Shown: one piece after another, positions 27,459 to 36,090 of the stretch
How the letters are laid out: each line of letters starts with the position of its first letter
Position numbering within the stretch: the first letter of the stretch is position 1
NCBI RefSeq assembly: GCF_900019265.1
Contig: NZ_CYGX02000027.1
Span: 124,001 to 188,000 of the forward strand
Reading direction: 5' to 3'
Origin: Paraburkholderia ribeironis
GTDB taxonomy: Bacteria; Pseudomonadota; Gammaproteobacteria; Burkholderiales; Burkholderiaceae
DNA length: 64,000 bases
Made by a program: the position numbers and the translations under genes
The notes under the pieces: model-generated
Seen by the model: the letters and a program-made list of their open reading frames with translations, nothing else
Database searches by the model: none
Told to the model about the DNA's origin: nothing

Positions 27459-28757
27459 TTACTGCTTGCCTTCGCTGCGGGCGTCGTGCTTGCGGTTCAA
27501 TGCACGGTAGCCAATATCGCGGCGGTACTGCATGCCGTCGAACGAGATCTGGTTGATCGTGTCGTACGCGGCCGATTGCGCGCTGCGCACCGAATCCGCC
27601 AGACCGACCACGCACAGCACGCGGCCGCCCGAGGTGGTCAGCTTGCCGTCGGCGAGCGTGGTGCCGGCGTGAAACGTGACCGAATCCGCGGTTTCAGCGG
27701 GGATGCCGTTGATGCGGTCGCCCTTGCGCGGCGTGTCCGGATAGTTGTGCGCGGCGAGCACGACGCCGAGCGCCGTACGGCGGTCCCATTCCAGCTCGAC
27801 CGTATCGAGGGTGCCGGCAATCGCCTGCTCGACCACCTTCGAATAGTCGCCCTTCAGGCGCGCCATGATCGGCTGCGTTTCGGGGTCGCCCATGCGGCAG
27901 TTGAATTCGAGCGTTTTCGGGTTGCCTTGCGCGTCGATCATCAGGCCGGCATACAGGAAACCGGTGTAGCGGATGCCTTCCTTCTCCATGCCGCGCACCG
28001 TCGGCAGGATGATTTCGCGCATCACGCGGGCATGCAGTTGCGGCGTGACGATCGGCGCGGGCGAGTAGGCGCCCATGCCGCCGGTGTTCGGGCCCTGGTC
28101 GCCGTCGAGCAGACGCTTGTGGTCCTGGCTCGAGGCGAGCGGCAACACGTGCTTGCCGTCGACCATCACGATGAAGCTCGCTTCCTCGCCAGCGAGGAAT
28201 TCCTCGATCACGACGCGCGCACCGGCATCGCCGAGCTTGTTATCCGACAGCATCATGTCGACCGCGGCGTGCGCTTCTTCCAGCGTTTGCGCGACCACCA
28301 CGCCCTTGCCGGCGGCGAGGCCGTCGGCCTTGATGACGATCGGCGCGCCCTTGGCGTCCAGATACGCATGCGCGGCGGCGACGTCGGCGAAGGTTTCGTA
28401 TTCGGCGGTCGGGATCGCGTGGCGCTTCATGAAGGCCTTGGCGAAGTCCTTCGAGCTTTCGAGCTGGGCAGCTTCCCTGGTCGGCCCGAAAATCTTCAGG
28501 CCACGCGAGCGGAACAGGTTGACGATGCCGGCCGCGAGCGGCGCTTCCGGCCCGACCAGCGTGAAGGCGATCTGTTCCCGCTCGACGAAATCAGCGAGCG
28601 CGGCCGGCTCGGTGATGTCGATGTTGCGCAGACGCTCGTCCTGGGCGGTGCCACCGTTACCCGGCGCAACGTAGACGAGCTGAACCCGCGGCGATTGCGC
28701 AAGCTTCCATGCGAGCGCATGTTCGCGACCGCCGGAACCGACGACGAGTAACTTCAT
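27459..28757 (-). CDS. purD: Phosphoribosylamine-glycine ligase
   Basis: ATP-grasp enzyme making glycinamide ribonucleotide in purine synthesis. The 432-residue protein begins MKLLVVGSGGREHALAWKL and includes the ATP-grasp region PIVIKADGLAAGKGVVVAQT, HVLPLASSQDHKRLLDGDQGPNTGGMGAYSPAP and the substrate region EFNCRMGDPETQ. The length is normal plus a short basic tail. It is upstream of hemF with a 233-bp gap and downstream of yebC. Confidence 0.97.
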   Translation of the reverse strand: MKLLVVGSGGREHALAWKLAQSPRVQLVYVAPGNGGTAQDERLRNIDITEPAALADFVEREQIAFTLVGPEAPLAAGIVNLFRSRGLKIFGPTREAAQLESSKDFAKAFMKRHAIPTAEYETFADVAAAHAYLDAKGAPIVIKADGLAAGKGVVVAQTLEEAHAAVDMMLSDNKLGDAGARVVIEEFLAGEEASFIVMVDGKHVLPLASSQDHKRLLDGDQGPNTGGMGAYSPAPIVTPQLHARVMREIILPTVRGMEKEGIRYTGFLYAGLMIDAQGNPKTLEFNCRMGDPETQPIMARLKGDYSKVVEQAIAGTLDTVELEWDRRTALGVVLAAHNYPDTPRKGDRINGIPAETADSVTFHAGTTLADGKLTTSGGRVLCVVGLADSVRSAQSAAYDTINQISFDGMQYRRDIGYRALNRKHDARSEGKQ

Positions 28758-29043
28758 GTGAATCCCCGAGACTTAAAAACCATAAACGGCTGAAGCGGCG
28801 AGCCCAGCCGTGCAATAAACAGCGAGATTCGCGCTGCGTGCGCCCGCGCGCAAAAGCGCTGGGCGCGACACTTCGCGAACCTGGGCGGCAGCGGCGCGGC
28901 ACGCGCGCACATGCGCATCCATGTTCAGTGACGCTCGCTCAACGATGAGCGATGAACGGCGACGCGAGGGACCAGCCGGCGGCGTGGCGCGGGTCGCTGC
29001 GATTCGCTGCGAAACCCCCGCGCGCTGCGCTGCCGGGGCACGC

Positions 29044-29772
29044 TCATTCATCGGCGATCGCGGCGTTTGTATAGACTTCCTGCACGTCGTCCAGATTTTC
29101 CAGCGCGTCGAGCAGCTTCTGCATTTTCACGGCGTCGTCGCCGCTGAATTCGACTTCCGTTTGCGGCTTCATCGTCACTTCGGCCAGTTCGGCCTTGAAG
29201 CCCGCGGCTTCCAAAGCGGCCTTGACCTTCGGGAAATCGTTCGGCGGACACAACACTTCGATACTGCCGTCTTCGTTCGTGACGACGTCGTCGGCGCCGG
29301 CTTCGAGCGCGGCTTCCATCAGCGTGTCTTCGGCCGTGCCGGGCGCGAACAGGAACTGGCCGACGTGATCGAACATGAACGACACCGAGCCGTCCGTGCC
29401 CATGTTGCCGCCGTTCTTCGAGAATGCGTGCCGGACTTCGGCGACCGTGCGGGTGCGGTTGTCGGTCATCGTGTCGACGATCACCGCCGCGCCGCCGATG
29501 CCATAGCCTTCGTAGCGGATTTCTTCGTAGTTCGCACCGTCCACGCCGCCCACGCCGCGCTGGATCGCGCGGTTGACGTTGTCCTTCGGCATGTTGGCGT
29601 CGTACGCCTTTTCGACCGCGAGCCGCAGACGCGGGTTCGAATCGATGTCGCCGCCGCCCATGCGCGCCGCGACCTGAATTTCCTTGATGAGCCGTGTCCA
29701 GACCTTGCCGCGCTTGGCATCGGCCGCTGCTTTCTTATGCTTGATGTTGGCCCATTTCGAATGACCCGCCAT
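29044..29772 (-). CDS. yebC: YebC/PmpR family DNA-binding protein
   Basis: A 242-residue member of the YebC/TACO1 family. Proteins of this family have been described as transcriptional regulators (PmpR) and as translation factors for proline-rich stretches. The N-terminal [23 protein letters not shown] is diagnostic, followed by [12 protein letters not shown] and the acidic C-terminal domain. The ATG at 29772 is the family start; the extra frame to 29817 is ignored. It heads the minus-strand housekeeping run. Confidence 0.96.
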   Translation of the reverse strand: MAGHSKWANIKHKKAAADAKRGKVWTRLIKEIQVAARMGGGDIDSNPRLRLAVEKAYDANMPKDNVNRAIQRGVGGVDGANYEEIRYEGYGIGGAAVIVDTMTDNRTRTVAEVRHAFSKNGGNMGTDGSVSFMFDHVGQFLFAPGTAEDTLMEAALEAGADDVVTNEDGSIEVLCPPNDFPKVKAALEAAGFKAELAEVTMKPQTEVEFSGDDAVKMQKLLDALENLDDVQEVYTNAAIADE

Positions 29773-29936
29773 ACCTTTCTCCGTCGCGCGCGCCAGCGAG
29801 GCGCACGCATAGTGCAATGAGTTGTTGCGATGTCGGGCGCTTGCGATTCGCGCGCCTCGATGTCAAACCATCCGCTGTGAGTCCGTTGTGAGACCGGCCG
29901 GGGCTGGCCGCCCGCGGCTCGCCGACCGGCTCAAAC

Positions 29937-30002
29937 CGCCTGTTTCAAACCGCCTGTTTCAAACCGCCCGCTTCGAAGCCATATCCAAAGCCATTTCCAA
30001 AG
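29937..30002. repeat. Composite repeat: 14-bp units then 12-bp units
   Basis: Two perfect and one degenerate copy of CCGCCTGTTTCAAA, followed without a gap by two copies of a 12-bp unit GCCATNTCCAAA. The second unit looks derived from the first by contraction. Confidence 0.7.
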
Positions 30003-30315
30003 CCGTATTCAGCCTGCCCGGCCGGCCCTGGCCCGCGGGACAGAAGTCCGGCGGCGCGATGGGGGCGATGCGGCTGGCGCGCGGCGAATGCGGTGCCGGC
30101 CACGCGAGCACAGCATGGAACGCAGTGCGCGAGACGAGACAGCGGGGGCGAGGATGCCGGTTGAGCCGAGCGAGGCCGTTCCTTGAGCGGACTCGAATTT
30201 TATCACGCCGCGGGGGTGCGGCAGGGAGGAACCTTGCTGGAAATAACGCGCAAAGCGCGCGGGCACGGGCAGGCCGCGTGACTCCCGTGCCCGCCGCTGG
30301 CAGTTTTGGCGCCAC

Positions 30316-30354
30316 GCGCTTGCGGACTGCGCTTATGGACTGCGCTTGCGGGCG
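30316..30354. repeat. 13-bp tandem repeat, 3 units
   Basis: GCGCTTGCGGACT and two near copies, just beyond the upp stop codon. Confidence 0.75.
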
Positions 30355-30369
30355 GCGCTCACCCCGTCA

Positions 30370-31020
30370 TCAGTTTTTCGTGCCGAACAGCCGGTCGCCG
30401 GCGTCGCCCAAGCCCGGCACGATGTACGCGTGCTCGTTCAGGTGCGAATCGAGCGAGGCGATGTACAGCTTGACGTCCGGATGGGCGTCCTGGAACACCT
30501 GCACGCCTTCCGGCGCGGCGACCAGCGCGAGGAACATGATGTTCGCGGCGGGCACGTTGCGGCGCTTGAGCACGTCGACCGCGTGCACGGCGGAGTAGCC
30601 GGTCGCGACCATCGGATCGCACAGGATGAACACGCGGTCTTCGAGATCCGGCAGGCGCACCAGGTATTCGACCGGGCGATGATCGTCGGCGCGATAGACG
30701 CCGATATGGCCCACCCGCGCCGACGGCACCAGTTCCAGCAGGCCGTCTGACATGCCGATGCCGGCACGCAGCACCGGCACGATCGCGAGCTTCTTGCCGG
30801 CGATCACCGGCGCGTCGATCTCGACGAGCGGCGTGGTCAGGCGGCGCGTGGTCATCGGCAGGTTGCGGGTGATCTCGTAGCCCATCAGCAGCGTGATCTC
30901 GCGCAGCAGTTCGCGAAACGTGCGCGTCGAGGTGTCCCGGTCGCGCATATGCGACAGCTTGTGCTGGATGAGTGGGTGATCGAGGATGAAGAGATTGGGA
31001 AAACGGCTGTCCTGAGTCAT
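30370..31020 (-). CDS. upp: Uracil phosphoribosyltransferase
   Basis: Salvages uracil to UMP with PRPP. The product is 216 residues, with [27 protein letters not shown], the PRPP-binding loop [21 protein letters not shown], and the C-terminal [18 protein letters not shown] that is diagnostic for Upp. The ATG at 31020 ([19 protein letters not shown]) fits the family; the frame open further upstream is repeat-derived. Single gene by context. Confidence 0.97.
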   Translation of the reverse strand: MTQDSRFPNLFILDHPLIQHKLSHMRDRDTSTRTFRELLREITLLMGYEITRNLPMTTRRLTTPLVEIDAPVIAGKKLAIVPVLRAGIGMSDGLLELVPSARVGHIGVYRADDHRPVEYLVRLPDLEDRVFILCDPMVATGYSAVHAVDVLKRRNVPAANIMFLALVAAPEGVQVFQDAHPDVKLYIASLDSHLNEHAYIVPGLGDAGDRLFGTKN

Positions 31021-31442
31021 GGCGGGGGCGCACGCGGCGGCAAGAGGGATCGATTCGGGATCGGTTCGGCGCGCCGCGCCGCGCCGCCCGCGAGGCGACT
31101 GGCTGGCGGACGCGCCACGACGCAAGTTTACCGAAAGAGTGCAGCCTGAAGATACCGGAGATTGCAGCCGCCCGGCGCAGTCCGGCACCGATTCTTCTAG
31201 AATCGTGGGAAACGTTGCAACGGCTGGGCAGCGCCGCTGCGCCAGGACAACGCGAAGACAACGCCAGGACAACGCCAGGACAACGCCAGGACAACGCCAG
31301 GACAACGCCACGGCAACGCCAGGACAACGCCAGGACAACGCCACGGCAACGCCACAGCAACGTCACGGCAACGTCACGGCAACGTCACGGCAACGCCGAA
31401 ACAACGCCGAAACAACGCCGAAACAACGCCACGAGGACACAC
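31021..31442. other. Divergent intergenic region upp to SDR
   Basis: 422 bp, about half of it the 11-bp tandem array described next. The region 31021-31240 should contain the upp promoter; no clear promoter was identified. Confidence 0.5.
31241..31438. repeat. 11-bp tandem array, 18 in-phase units
   Basis: Eighteen units in perfect 11-bp phase without indels, consensus GCCNNGRCAAC (variants GCCAGGACAAC, GTCACGGCAAC, GCCGAAACAAC in blocks). The last, degenerate unit contains the GAGG ribosome-binding site of the SDR gene that starts at 31443. Confidence 0.95.
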
Positions 31443-32222
31443 ATGGACATGGGAATCGCAGGACGCACCGCGCTGGTCTGCGCAGCCAGCAAAGGCCTGG
31501 GACGCGGCTGCGCCGAAGCGCTCGCCGCCGAAGGCGTCAACCTGACGATCGTCGCGCGCACCGCCGAAACACTGGAGGCGACCGCCGCCGAGATTCGAAA
31601 GCAAAGCGGCGTCGAAGTGAAAACGGTGGCGTGCGACATCACCACGCCCGCGGGCCGCGCCGCGGCGCTCGCCGCCTGTGGGCAACCGGACATTCTGGTC
31701 AACAACGCGGGCGGACCGCCGCCGGGTGACTTTCGCAACTTCACGCATGAAGACTGGATTCGCGCGCTCGAAAGCAACATGCTCACGCCGATCGAACTGA
31801 TCCGCGCGACCATCGACTCGATGAGCGCACGCGGCTTCGGGCGCATCGTCAACATCACGAGTTCGGCGGTGAAGGCGCCGATCGACGTGCTCGGCCTGTC
31901 GAACGGCGCGCGCTCGGGGCTCACTGGCTTCGTCGCGGGACTCGCGCGCAAGGTGGCGCCGACCGGCGTGACGATCAACAACCTGCTGCCGGGCCTGTTC
32001 GACACCGACCGCATCGCGGTCACGTTCGAGGCGCAGGCCAAGGCGCAAAACATTTCCATCGACGAAGCGCGCAAGCAGCGCATGAAGACGATCCCCGCGG
32101 GCCGCTTCGGCCATCGCGACGAATTCGGCCGTGCGTGCGCGTTTCTGTGCAGCCAGCACGCCGGGTACATCACCGGGCAGAACTGGCTGATCGACGGCGG
32201 TGCGTATCCCGGCACGTTCTGA
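31443..32222 (+). CDS. SDR family protein with atypical active site
   Basis: A 259-residue Rossmann-fold short-chain dehydrogenase/reductase. The cofactor motif is [16 protein letters not shown] near residues 13-28, with [11 protein letters not shown] near residue 90 and ITSS near 139. The expected YxxxK catalytic pair is replaced by SNGAR after the serine, although the surrounding [33 protein letters not shown] is conserved in a known SDR subgroup. Function and substrate are unknown. The start ATG at 31443 has GAGG 6 bp upstream, lying within the last repeat unit; ATG 31449 is an alternative. Confidence 0.88.
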   Translation: MDMGIAGRTALVCAASKGLGRGCAEALAAEGVNLTIVARTAETLEATAAEIRKQSGVEVKTVACDITTPAGRAAALAACGQPDILVNNAGGPPPGDFRNFTHEDWIRALESNMLTPIELIRATIDSMSARGFGRIVNITSSAVKAPIDVLGLSNGARSGLTGFVAGLARKVAPTGVTINNLLPGLFDTDRIAVTFEAQAKAQNISIDEARKQRMKTIPAGRFGHRDEFGRACAFLCSQHAGYITGQNWLIDGGAYPGTF

Positions 32223-32322
32223 ACGGGCGGGTGCCGAAGCGGCCGCCGCGGCCGCCTCGGCCTCGCAACGAAGCATCACGACACCACAACCACAATCACA
32301 TCGGTTTCAGGAGTCTTACGTC

Positions 32323-32712
32323 ATGACCACCCGCATTGCGCTGATCGCACATGATCACAAGAAGGACGACATCGTCAAACTGGCCGGCGAATACGTCGAC
32401 ACGCTCAGGCGCTGCGAGATCGTCGCGACCGGCACGACCGGCGGACGCATCAGCGACACCCATGGCCTGAAGGTCGAACGGATGCTGTCCGGTCCGCATG
32501 GCGGCGATCTGCAGATCGGCGCGCAACTTGCCGAAGGGCGCGTGGACATGGTGATCTTCTTGCGCGACCCGATGACGCCACAGCCGCACGAACCGGACAT
32601 CAACGCGCTGGTGCGCGCGTGCGACGTGCACAACATTCCGTGCGCGACCAACATCTCGACCGCGCGCATGATTCTCGACGTGCTGGCCTTGCGTCTGGCC
32701 GAGCAGGTCTGA
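32323..32712 (+). CDS. mgsA: Methylglyoxal synthase
   Basis: Converts dihydroxyacetone phosphate to methylglyoxal and phosphate, an overflow route when phosphate is scarce. The 129-residue protein has [14 protein letters not shown], the phosphate loop [24 protein letters not shown] with the catalytic aspartate, and [36 protein letters not shown] strong CAGGAG ribosome-binding site precedes the ATG at 32323. It lies between the SDR and quinone-oxidoreductase genes in the same direction. Confidence 0.96.
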   Translation: MTTRIALIAHDHKKDDIVKLAGEYVDTLRRCEIVATGTTGGRISDTHGLKVERMLSGPHGGDLQIGAQLAEGRVDMVIFLRDPMTPQPHEPDINALVRACDVHNIPCATNISTARMILDVLALRLAEQV

Positions 32713-32756
32713 CGGCGCGGCAGCGGCAATTCCGACGATATCTACAGGAAGGAGAC

Positions 32757-33734
32757 ATGATGGCCAAAGCAATCCGATTCGATAAGACCGGTGGCCCGGA
32801 GGTGATGAAATGGGTCGACGTCGAAGTGGGCGAACCTGGCGCGGGCGAGATCCGCATTCGCCAGACGGCGGTCGGGCTGAACTATATCGACGTGTATTTC
32901 CGCACCGGCCTGTATCCGTTGCCGCTGCCCGGCGGTCTCGGCATGGAAGCGGCGGGTGAGGTCAGCGCGATCGGCGCGGGCGTCACGGGTCTGCAAGTGG
33001 GCGACCGCGTCGCCTACGTGGCGCGCCCGCCCGGCGCGTATGCGCAGGAGCGCGTGCTGTCGGCCGCGCAGGTCATCAAGGTGCCCGACGCGGTCAGCGA
33101 CGAGCAGGCCGCGTCGGTGATGCTGCAAGGTCTGACCGCGCAGTATCTGCTGCGTCGCACGTATCCGGTCAAGGCCGGCGACACGATCCTGATTCAGGCT
33201 GCGGCGGGCGGCGTCGGTCTGCTGGTCTGCCAGTGGGCCAAGGCGCTCGGCGCGACCGTGATCGGCACGGTCGGCTCCGATGAGAAAGCCGCGATCGCGA
33301 AGGCGCACGGCTGCGATCATCCGATCGTCTACACGCGTGAGAACTTCACGAAACGCGTGCGCGAGATCACCAACGGCGCGGGTGTGCCGGTGGTGTACGA
33401 CTCGATTGGTAAAGACACGTTTGCCGCGTCGCTCGACTGCCTCGCGCCGCTCGGCATGTTCGTGAGCTTCGGCAATGCGTCGGGGCCGTTGCCGCCGATC
33501 GATTCGTCGGAATTCGCCGGACGCGGCTCGCTGTTCTTCACGCGCCCGACGCTCTTCACGTATATCGGCAAACGCAGCGACTACGAGGCGATGGCCGCGG
33601 AGCTGTTCGACGTGCTGGTGTCGGGCAAGGTGAAGGCGAGCATCAATCAGCGTTACGCGCTGGCGGACGTTGGTCAGGCGCATGCGGATCTCGAAGGGCG
33701 CCGCACCACCGGCTCGACCGTGCTGCTGCCGTGA
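32757..33734 (+). CDS. qor: NADPH:quinone oxidoreductase
   Basis: A zinc-independent MDR-family enzyme of 325 residues reducing quinones with NADPH. Motifs are VGLNYIDVYFRTGLYPLPLPGGLGMEAAG, the nucleotide-binding ILIQAAAGGVGLLVCQWAKALGATVIGTVGS, and VVYDSIGKDTF. The start has tandem ATGs at 32757 and 32760 after AGGAAGGAG; either may be used. It is 44 bp downstream of mgsA. A tandem repeat begins one base after its stop. Confidence 0.93.
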   Translation: MMAKAIRFDKTGGPEVMKWVDVEVGEPGAGEIRIRQTAVGLNYIDVYFRTGLYPLPLPGGLGMEAAGEVSAIGAGVTGLQVGDRVAYVARPPGAYAQERVLSAAQVIKVPDAVSDEQAASVMLQGLTAQYLLRRTYPVKAGDTILIQAAAGGVGLLVCQWAKALGATVIGTVGSDEKAAIAKAHGCDHPIVYTRENFTKRVREITNGAGVPVVYDSIGKDTFAASLDCLAPLGMFVSFGNASGPLPPIDSSEFAGRGSLFFTRPTLFTYIGKRSDYEAMAAELFDVLVSGKVKASINQRYALADVGQAHADLEGRRTTGSTVLLP

Positions 33735-33735
33735 C

Positions 33736-33849
33736 GAAGCACATGCCGTAAAAGAGCACACGTAAAGAAGCACGCGCCGTAAAAAAGCACATGCCGTAAA
33801 GAAGCACATGCCGTAAAGAAGCACACGCCGTAAAGAAGCACGCATGCCG
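33736..33849. repeat. 17-bp tandem repeat, about 6.5 units
   Basis: Units close to GAAGCACATGCCGTAAA; one copy has a 3-bp contraction. The array begins right after the qor stop codon. Confidence 0.92.
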
Positions 33850-33880
33850 GTGCGTGTCCGCTACCGGCATCCCGACTACC

Positions 33881-33914
33881 CAGGGCCGTTCCATCGCAGG
33901 ATGGAACGGCCCTG
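33881..33914 (+). terminator. Perfect 15-bp hairpin between qor and the kdp genes
   Basis: CAGGGCCGTTCCATC and its exact inverted copy are separated by GCAG; a T-rich stretch follows within about 15 bp. A smaller hairpin (ATGCCGGT / ACCGGCAT at 33844-33870) precedes it. Probably a terminator for qor or an upstream structure of kdp. Confidence 0.6.
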
Positions 33915-34018
33915 TCCGTTTACGCGATTTTTATACGCACCCCGCCATCTTTGACCAGCCCTTTAGACGGTTCGGCATACCGTTGCATCCATCCAAAGTC
34001 CTTCAATGGAGAACAGGA

Positions 34019-34132
34019 ATGGATGTGCTGTATATCGGGGGCCTGGTGCTGTTCGCCGCGCTGACCTTTGCATTGATTGCCGGCTGCGAGAAGCTGATGC
34101 AGTTCCGTCGTGGCCAGGGAGCGCGCTCATGA
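34019..34132 (+). CDS. Small membrane protein upstream of kdpF, 37 aa
   Basis: A 37-residue ORF beginning MDVLYIGGLVLFAALTFALIA, one predicted transmembrane helix followed by a basic tail (CEKLMQFRRGQG). AGGA precedes the ATG directly and GGAG lies 7 bp before it. Its stop overlaps the kdpF ATG (ATGA), which indicates translational coupling. Similar short ORFs occur before kdpF in other proteobacteria and are often left unnamed. I infer a Kdp-associated micropeptide; its role is unknown. Confidence 0.7.
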   Translation: MDVLYIGGLVLFAALTFALIAGCEKLMQFRRGQGARS

Positions 34133-34221
34133 GCTGGATTCTCTGGTTGTCCGGCGCGGCCACCGTGCTGCTGTTCATTTATCTCGTCTATGCGCTGTTG
34201 CGCGCGGAGGACATTGAATGA
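34129..34221 (+). CDS. kdpF: K+-transporting ATPase subunit KdpF
   Basis: A 30-residue single-helix peptide (MSWILWLSGAATVLLFIYLV then YALLRAEDIE) that stabilises the KdpABC complex. The ending LLRAE(D/R) is typical of KdpF. Its ATG overlaps the stop of the preceding micropeptide, and its stop overlaps the kdpA ATG (ATGA), giving a tightly coupled operon. Confidence 0.9.
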   Translation: MSWILWLSGAATVLLFIYLVYALLRAEDIE

Positions 34222-36023
34222 ACTCGAACGATGTCCTGCAAGCGAGCCTTTTCATCGTCGTGCTGCTGGCCGCCGCGGTGCCGATGGCCCGCTATCTGGC
34301 CGCGGTGATGGATGGCAGTTCGCGCGTGCTTCGCTGGGGTGGCCCGCTCGAACGTCTGCTGTATCGGATCGCGGGCGTCGACCCGTCGGTGGAGATGGGT
34401 TGGAAGCACTATGCGATCGCCACGATCGCGTTCAACGTGCTCGGCGTGCTGTTCCTTTACGTGTTGTTGCGCGTGCAAGGCGGGCTGCCGGGCAACCCGC
34501 AGCAGTTCGGCGCGATGACGGTCGACAGCGCATTCAATACCGCGGTCAGCTTCGTGACCAACACCAACTGGCAGGACTACACGCCGGAACAAACGCTTGG
34601 CTATCTGACGCAGATGCTCGGCCTGAGCGTGCAGAACTTCCTGTCCGCCGCCACCGGCATCGTGGTGGTGATCGCGCTGATACGCGGCTTCGCGCGCCAC
34701 ACCGCGCAGACCATCGGCAACTTCTGGGTCGACCTCACGCGGGTGACGCTGTACGTGCTGCTGCCGATGGCCTCGCTCGTCGCGGTCTTGCTGATGAGCC
34801 AGGGCGTGATCCAGAACTTCAAGCCCTATCAGGACGTGCCGACGCTGCAAACCACCACGTACGCCGCCCCGAAGCTCGACGCGCAAGGCAATCCGGTCAA
34901 GGACGCGAAGGGCAACCCGGTGAGCGTCGATACGCCGCTGAAGACGCAGACCATTGCGATGGGCCCGGTCGCGTCGCAGGAAGCGATCAAGATGATCGGC
35001 ACCAACGGCGGCGGCTTCTTTAACGGCAACTCCGCGCATCCGTTCGAAAACCCGACGCCGTTCTCGAACTTCCTGCAGATCTTCTCGATCCTGATCATCC
35101 CGGCTTCGCTTGCGCTGGTGTTCGGGCGGATGATCGGCGACCGCAAGCAGGGCGTGGCCGTGCTCGCGGCAATGACGATCGCGTTCAGTGTGTGCGTGTT
35201 CGGCGAGATCGGCGCGGAGCAGAGCGGCAATCCGGCGTTCACCGCGTTGCATGTCGATCAGTCGGCGAACGCGTTGCAATCAGGCGGCAACGCGGAAGGC
35301 AAGGAAACCCGCTTCGGCATCGCGCAGTCGGGCATCTTCACGGTCGCGACCACGGCGGCATCGTGCGGCGCGGTCGCCAATACGCACGACTCGCTGACGC
35401 CGATCGGCGGCCTCTATCCGCTGCTGCTGATGCAACTGGGCGAAGTGATCTTCGGCGGCGTGGGCTCCGGTATGTACGGGATGCTCGTGTTCGCGCTGCT
35501 GGCCGTGTTCGTCGCGGGTCTGATGATCGGCCGCACGCCGGAATACGTCGGCAAGAAGATCGAGGCATACGAGATGAAGATGGTGTCGATCGTCGTACTG
35601 CTCACACCGCTGCTGGTGCTGGTCGGTACATCGATCGCGGTGCTCACCGACGCGGGCAAGGCCGGCATTTTCAACCCGGGGGCGCACGGTTTCACCGAAG
35701 TCCTCTACGCGTTCAGCTCGGCCGCCAACAACAACGGCAGCGCGTTTGCGGGCCTGACGGTCAACACGCCGTTCTACAACTGGCTGACTGCGATCGCGAT
35801 GTGGTTCGGCCGCTTCGGCACGATCGTTCCGGTGCTAGCGATCGCCGGCTCGCTCGCCGCGAAAAAGCGCATCGGCGTGACCGGCGGCACGCTGCCGACG
35901 CATGGCCCGCTGTTCGTCGTGCTGCTGCTCGGCACGGTGCTGCTGGTCGGCGCGCTGACCTATGTGCCGGCGCTTGCGCTCGGCCCGGGCGTCGAACATC
36001 TGATGATGATGGGCGCCCATTGA
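34218..36023 (+). CDS. kdpA: K+-transporting ATPase subunit KdpA
   Basis: The 601-residue channel-like, K+-selective subunit of the high-affinity Kdp pump in the inner membrane. Four pore-loop-type segments can be seen: NTAVSFVTNTNWQDY, GTNGGGFFNGNSAHPFENPT, CGAVANTHDSLTPIGG and AFSSAANNNGSAFAGL. Between the first and second is a periplasmic insert, PYQDVPTLQTTTYAAPKLDAQ and following. Length is slightly above E. coli KdpA (557) because of that insert. The start ATG overlaps kdpF. Confidence 0.97.
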   Translation: MNSNDVLQASLFIVVLLAAAVPMARYLAAVMDGSSRVLRWGGPLERLLYRIAGVDPSVEMGWKHYAIATIAFNVLGVLFLYVLLRVQGGLPGNPQQFGAMTVDSAFNTAVSFVTNTNWQDYTPEQTLGYLTQMLGLSVQNFLSAATGIVVVIALIRGFARHTAQTIGNFWVDLTRVTLYVLLPMASLVAVLLMSQGVIQNFKPYQDVPTLQTTTYAAPKLDAQGNPVKDAKGNPVSVDTPLKTQTIAMGPVASQEAIKMIGTNGGGFFNGNSAHPFENPTPFSNFLQIFSILIIPASLALVFGRMIGDRKQGVAVLAAMTIAFSVCVFGEIGAEQSGNPAFTALHVDQSANALQSGGNAEGKETRFGIAQSGIFTVATTAASCGAVANTHDSLTPIGGLYPLLLMQLGEVIFGGVGSGMYGMLVFALLAVFVAGLMIGRTPEYVGKKIEAYEMKMVSIVVLLTPLLVLVGTSIAVLTDAGKAGIFNPGAHGFTEVLYAFSSAANNNGSAFAGLTVNTPFYNWLTAIAMWFGRFGTIVPVLAIAGSLAAKKRIGVTGGTLPTHGPLFVVLLLGTVLLVGALTYVPALALGPGVEHLMMMGAH

Positions 36024-36090
36024 CGCGGCCCATGCGAACCCATGACCGAACAGGCTTGCGCCTCGCGCTAACGGGATATTCGAGGATTCA

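Larger units (their letters stand above)
29773..30369. other. Intergenic region yebC to upp, 597 bp
   Basis: No convincing gene. It holds two tandem-repeat clusters: 14-bp units followed by 12-bp units at 29937-30002, and a 13-bp cluster at 30316-30354 just after the upp stop. The yebC promoter must lie here but was not pinned down. Confidence 0.5.

Noticed and set aside
28965..29043. GC-rich hairpin after yebC as terminator
   Set aside because: Arms of only 5-6 bp and a weak T tract; not convincing.
31241..31438. Possible CRISPR array
   Set aside because: Units are contiguous with no unique spacers and no cas genes are near; it is a tandem repeat.
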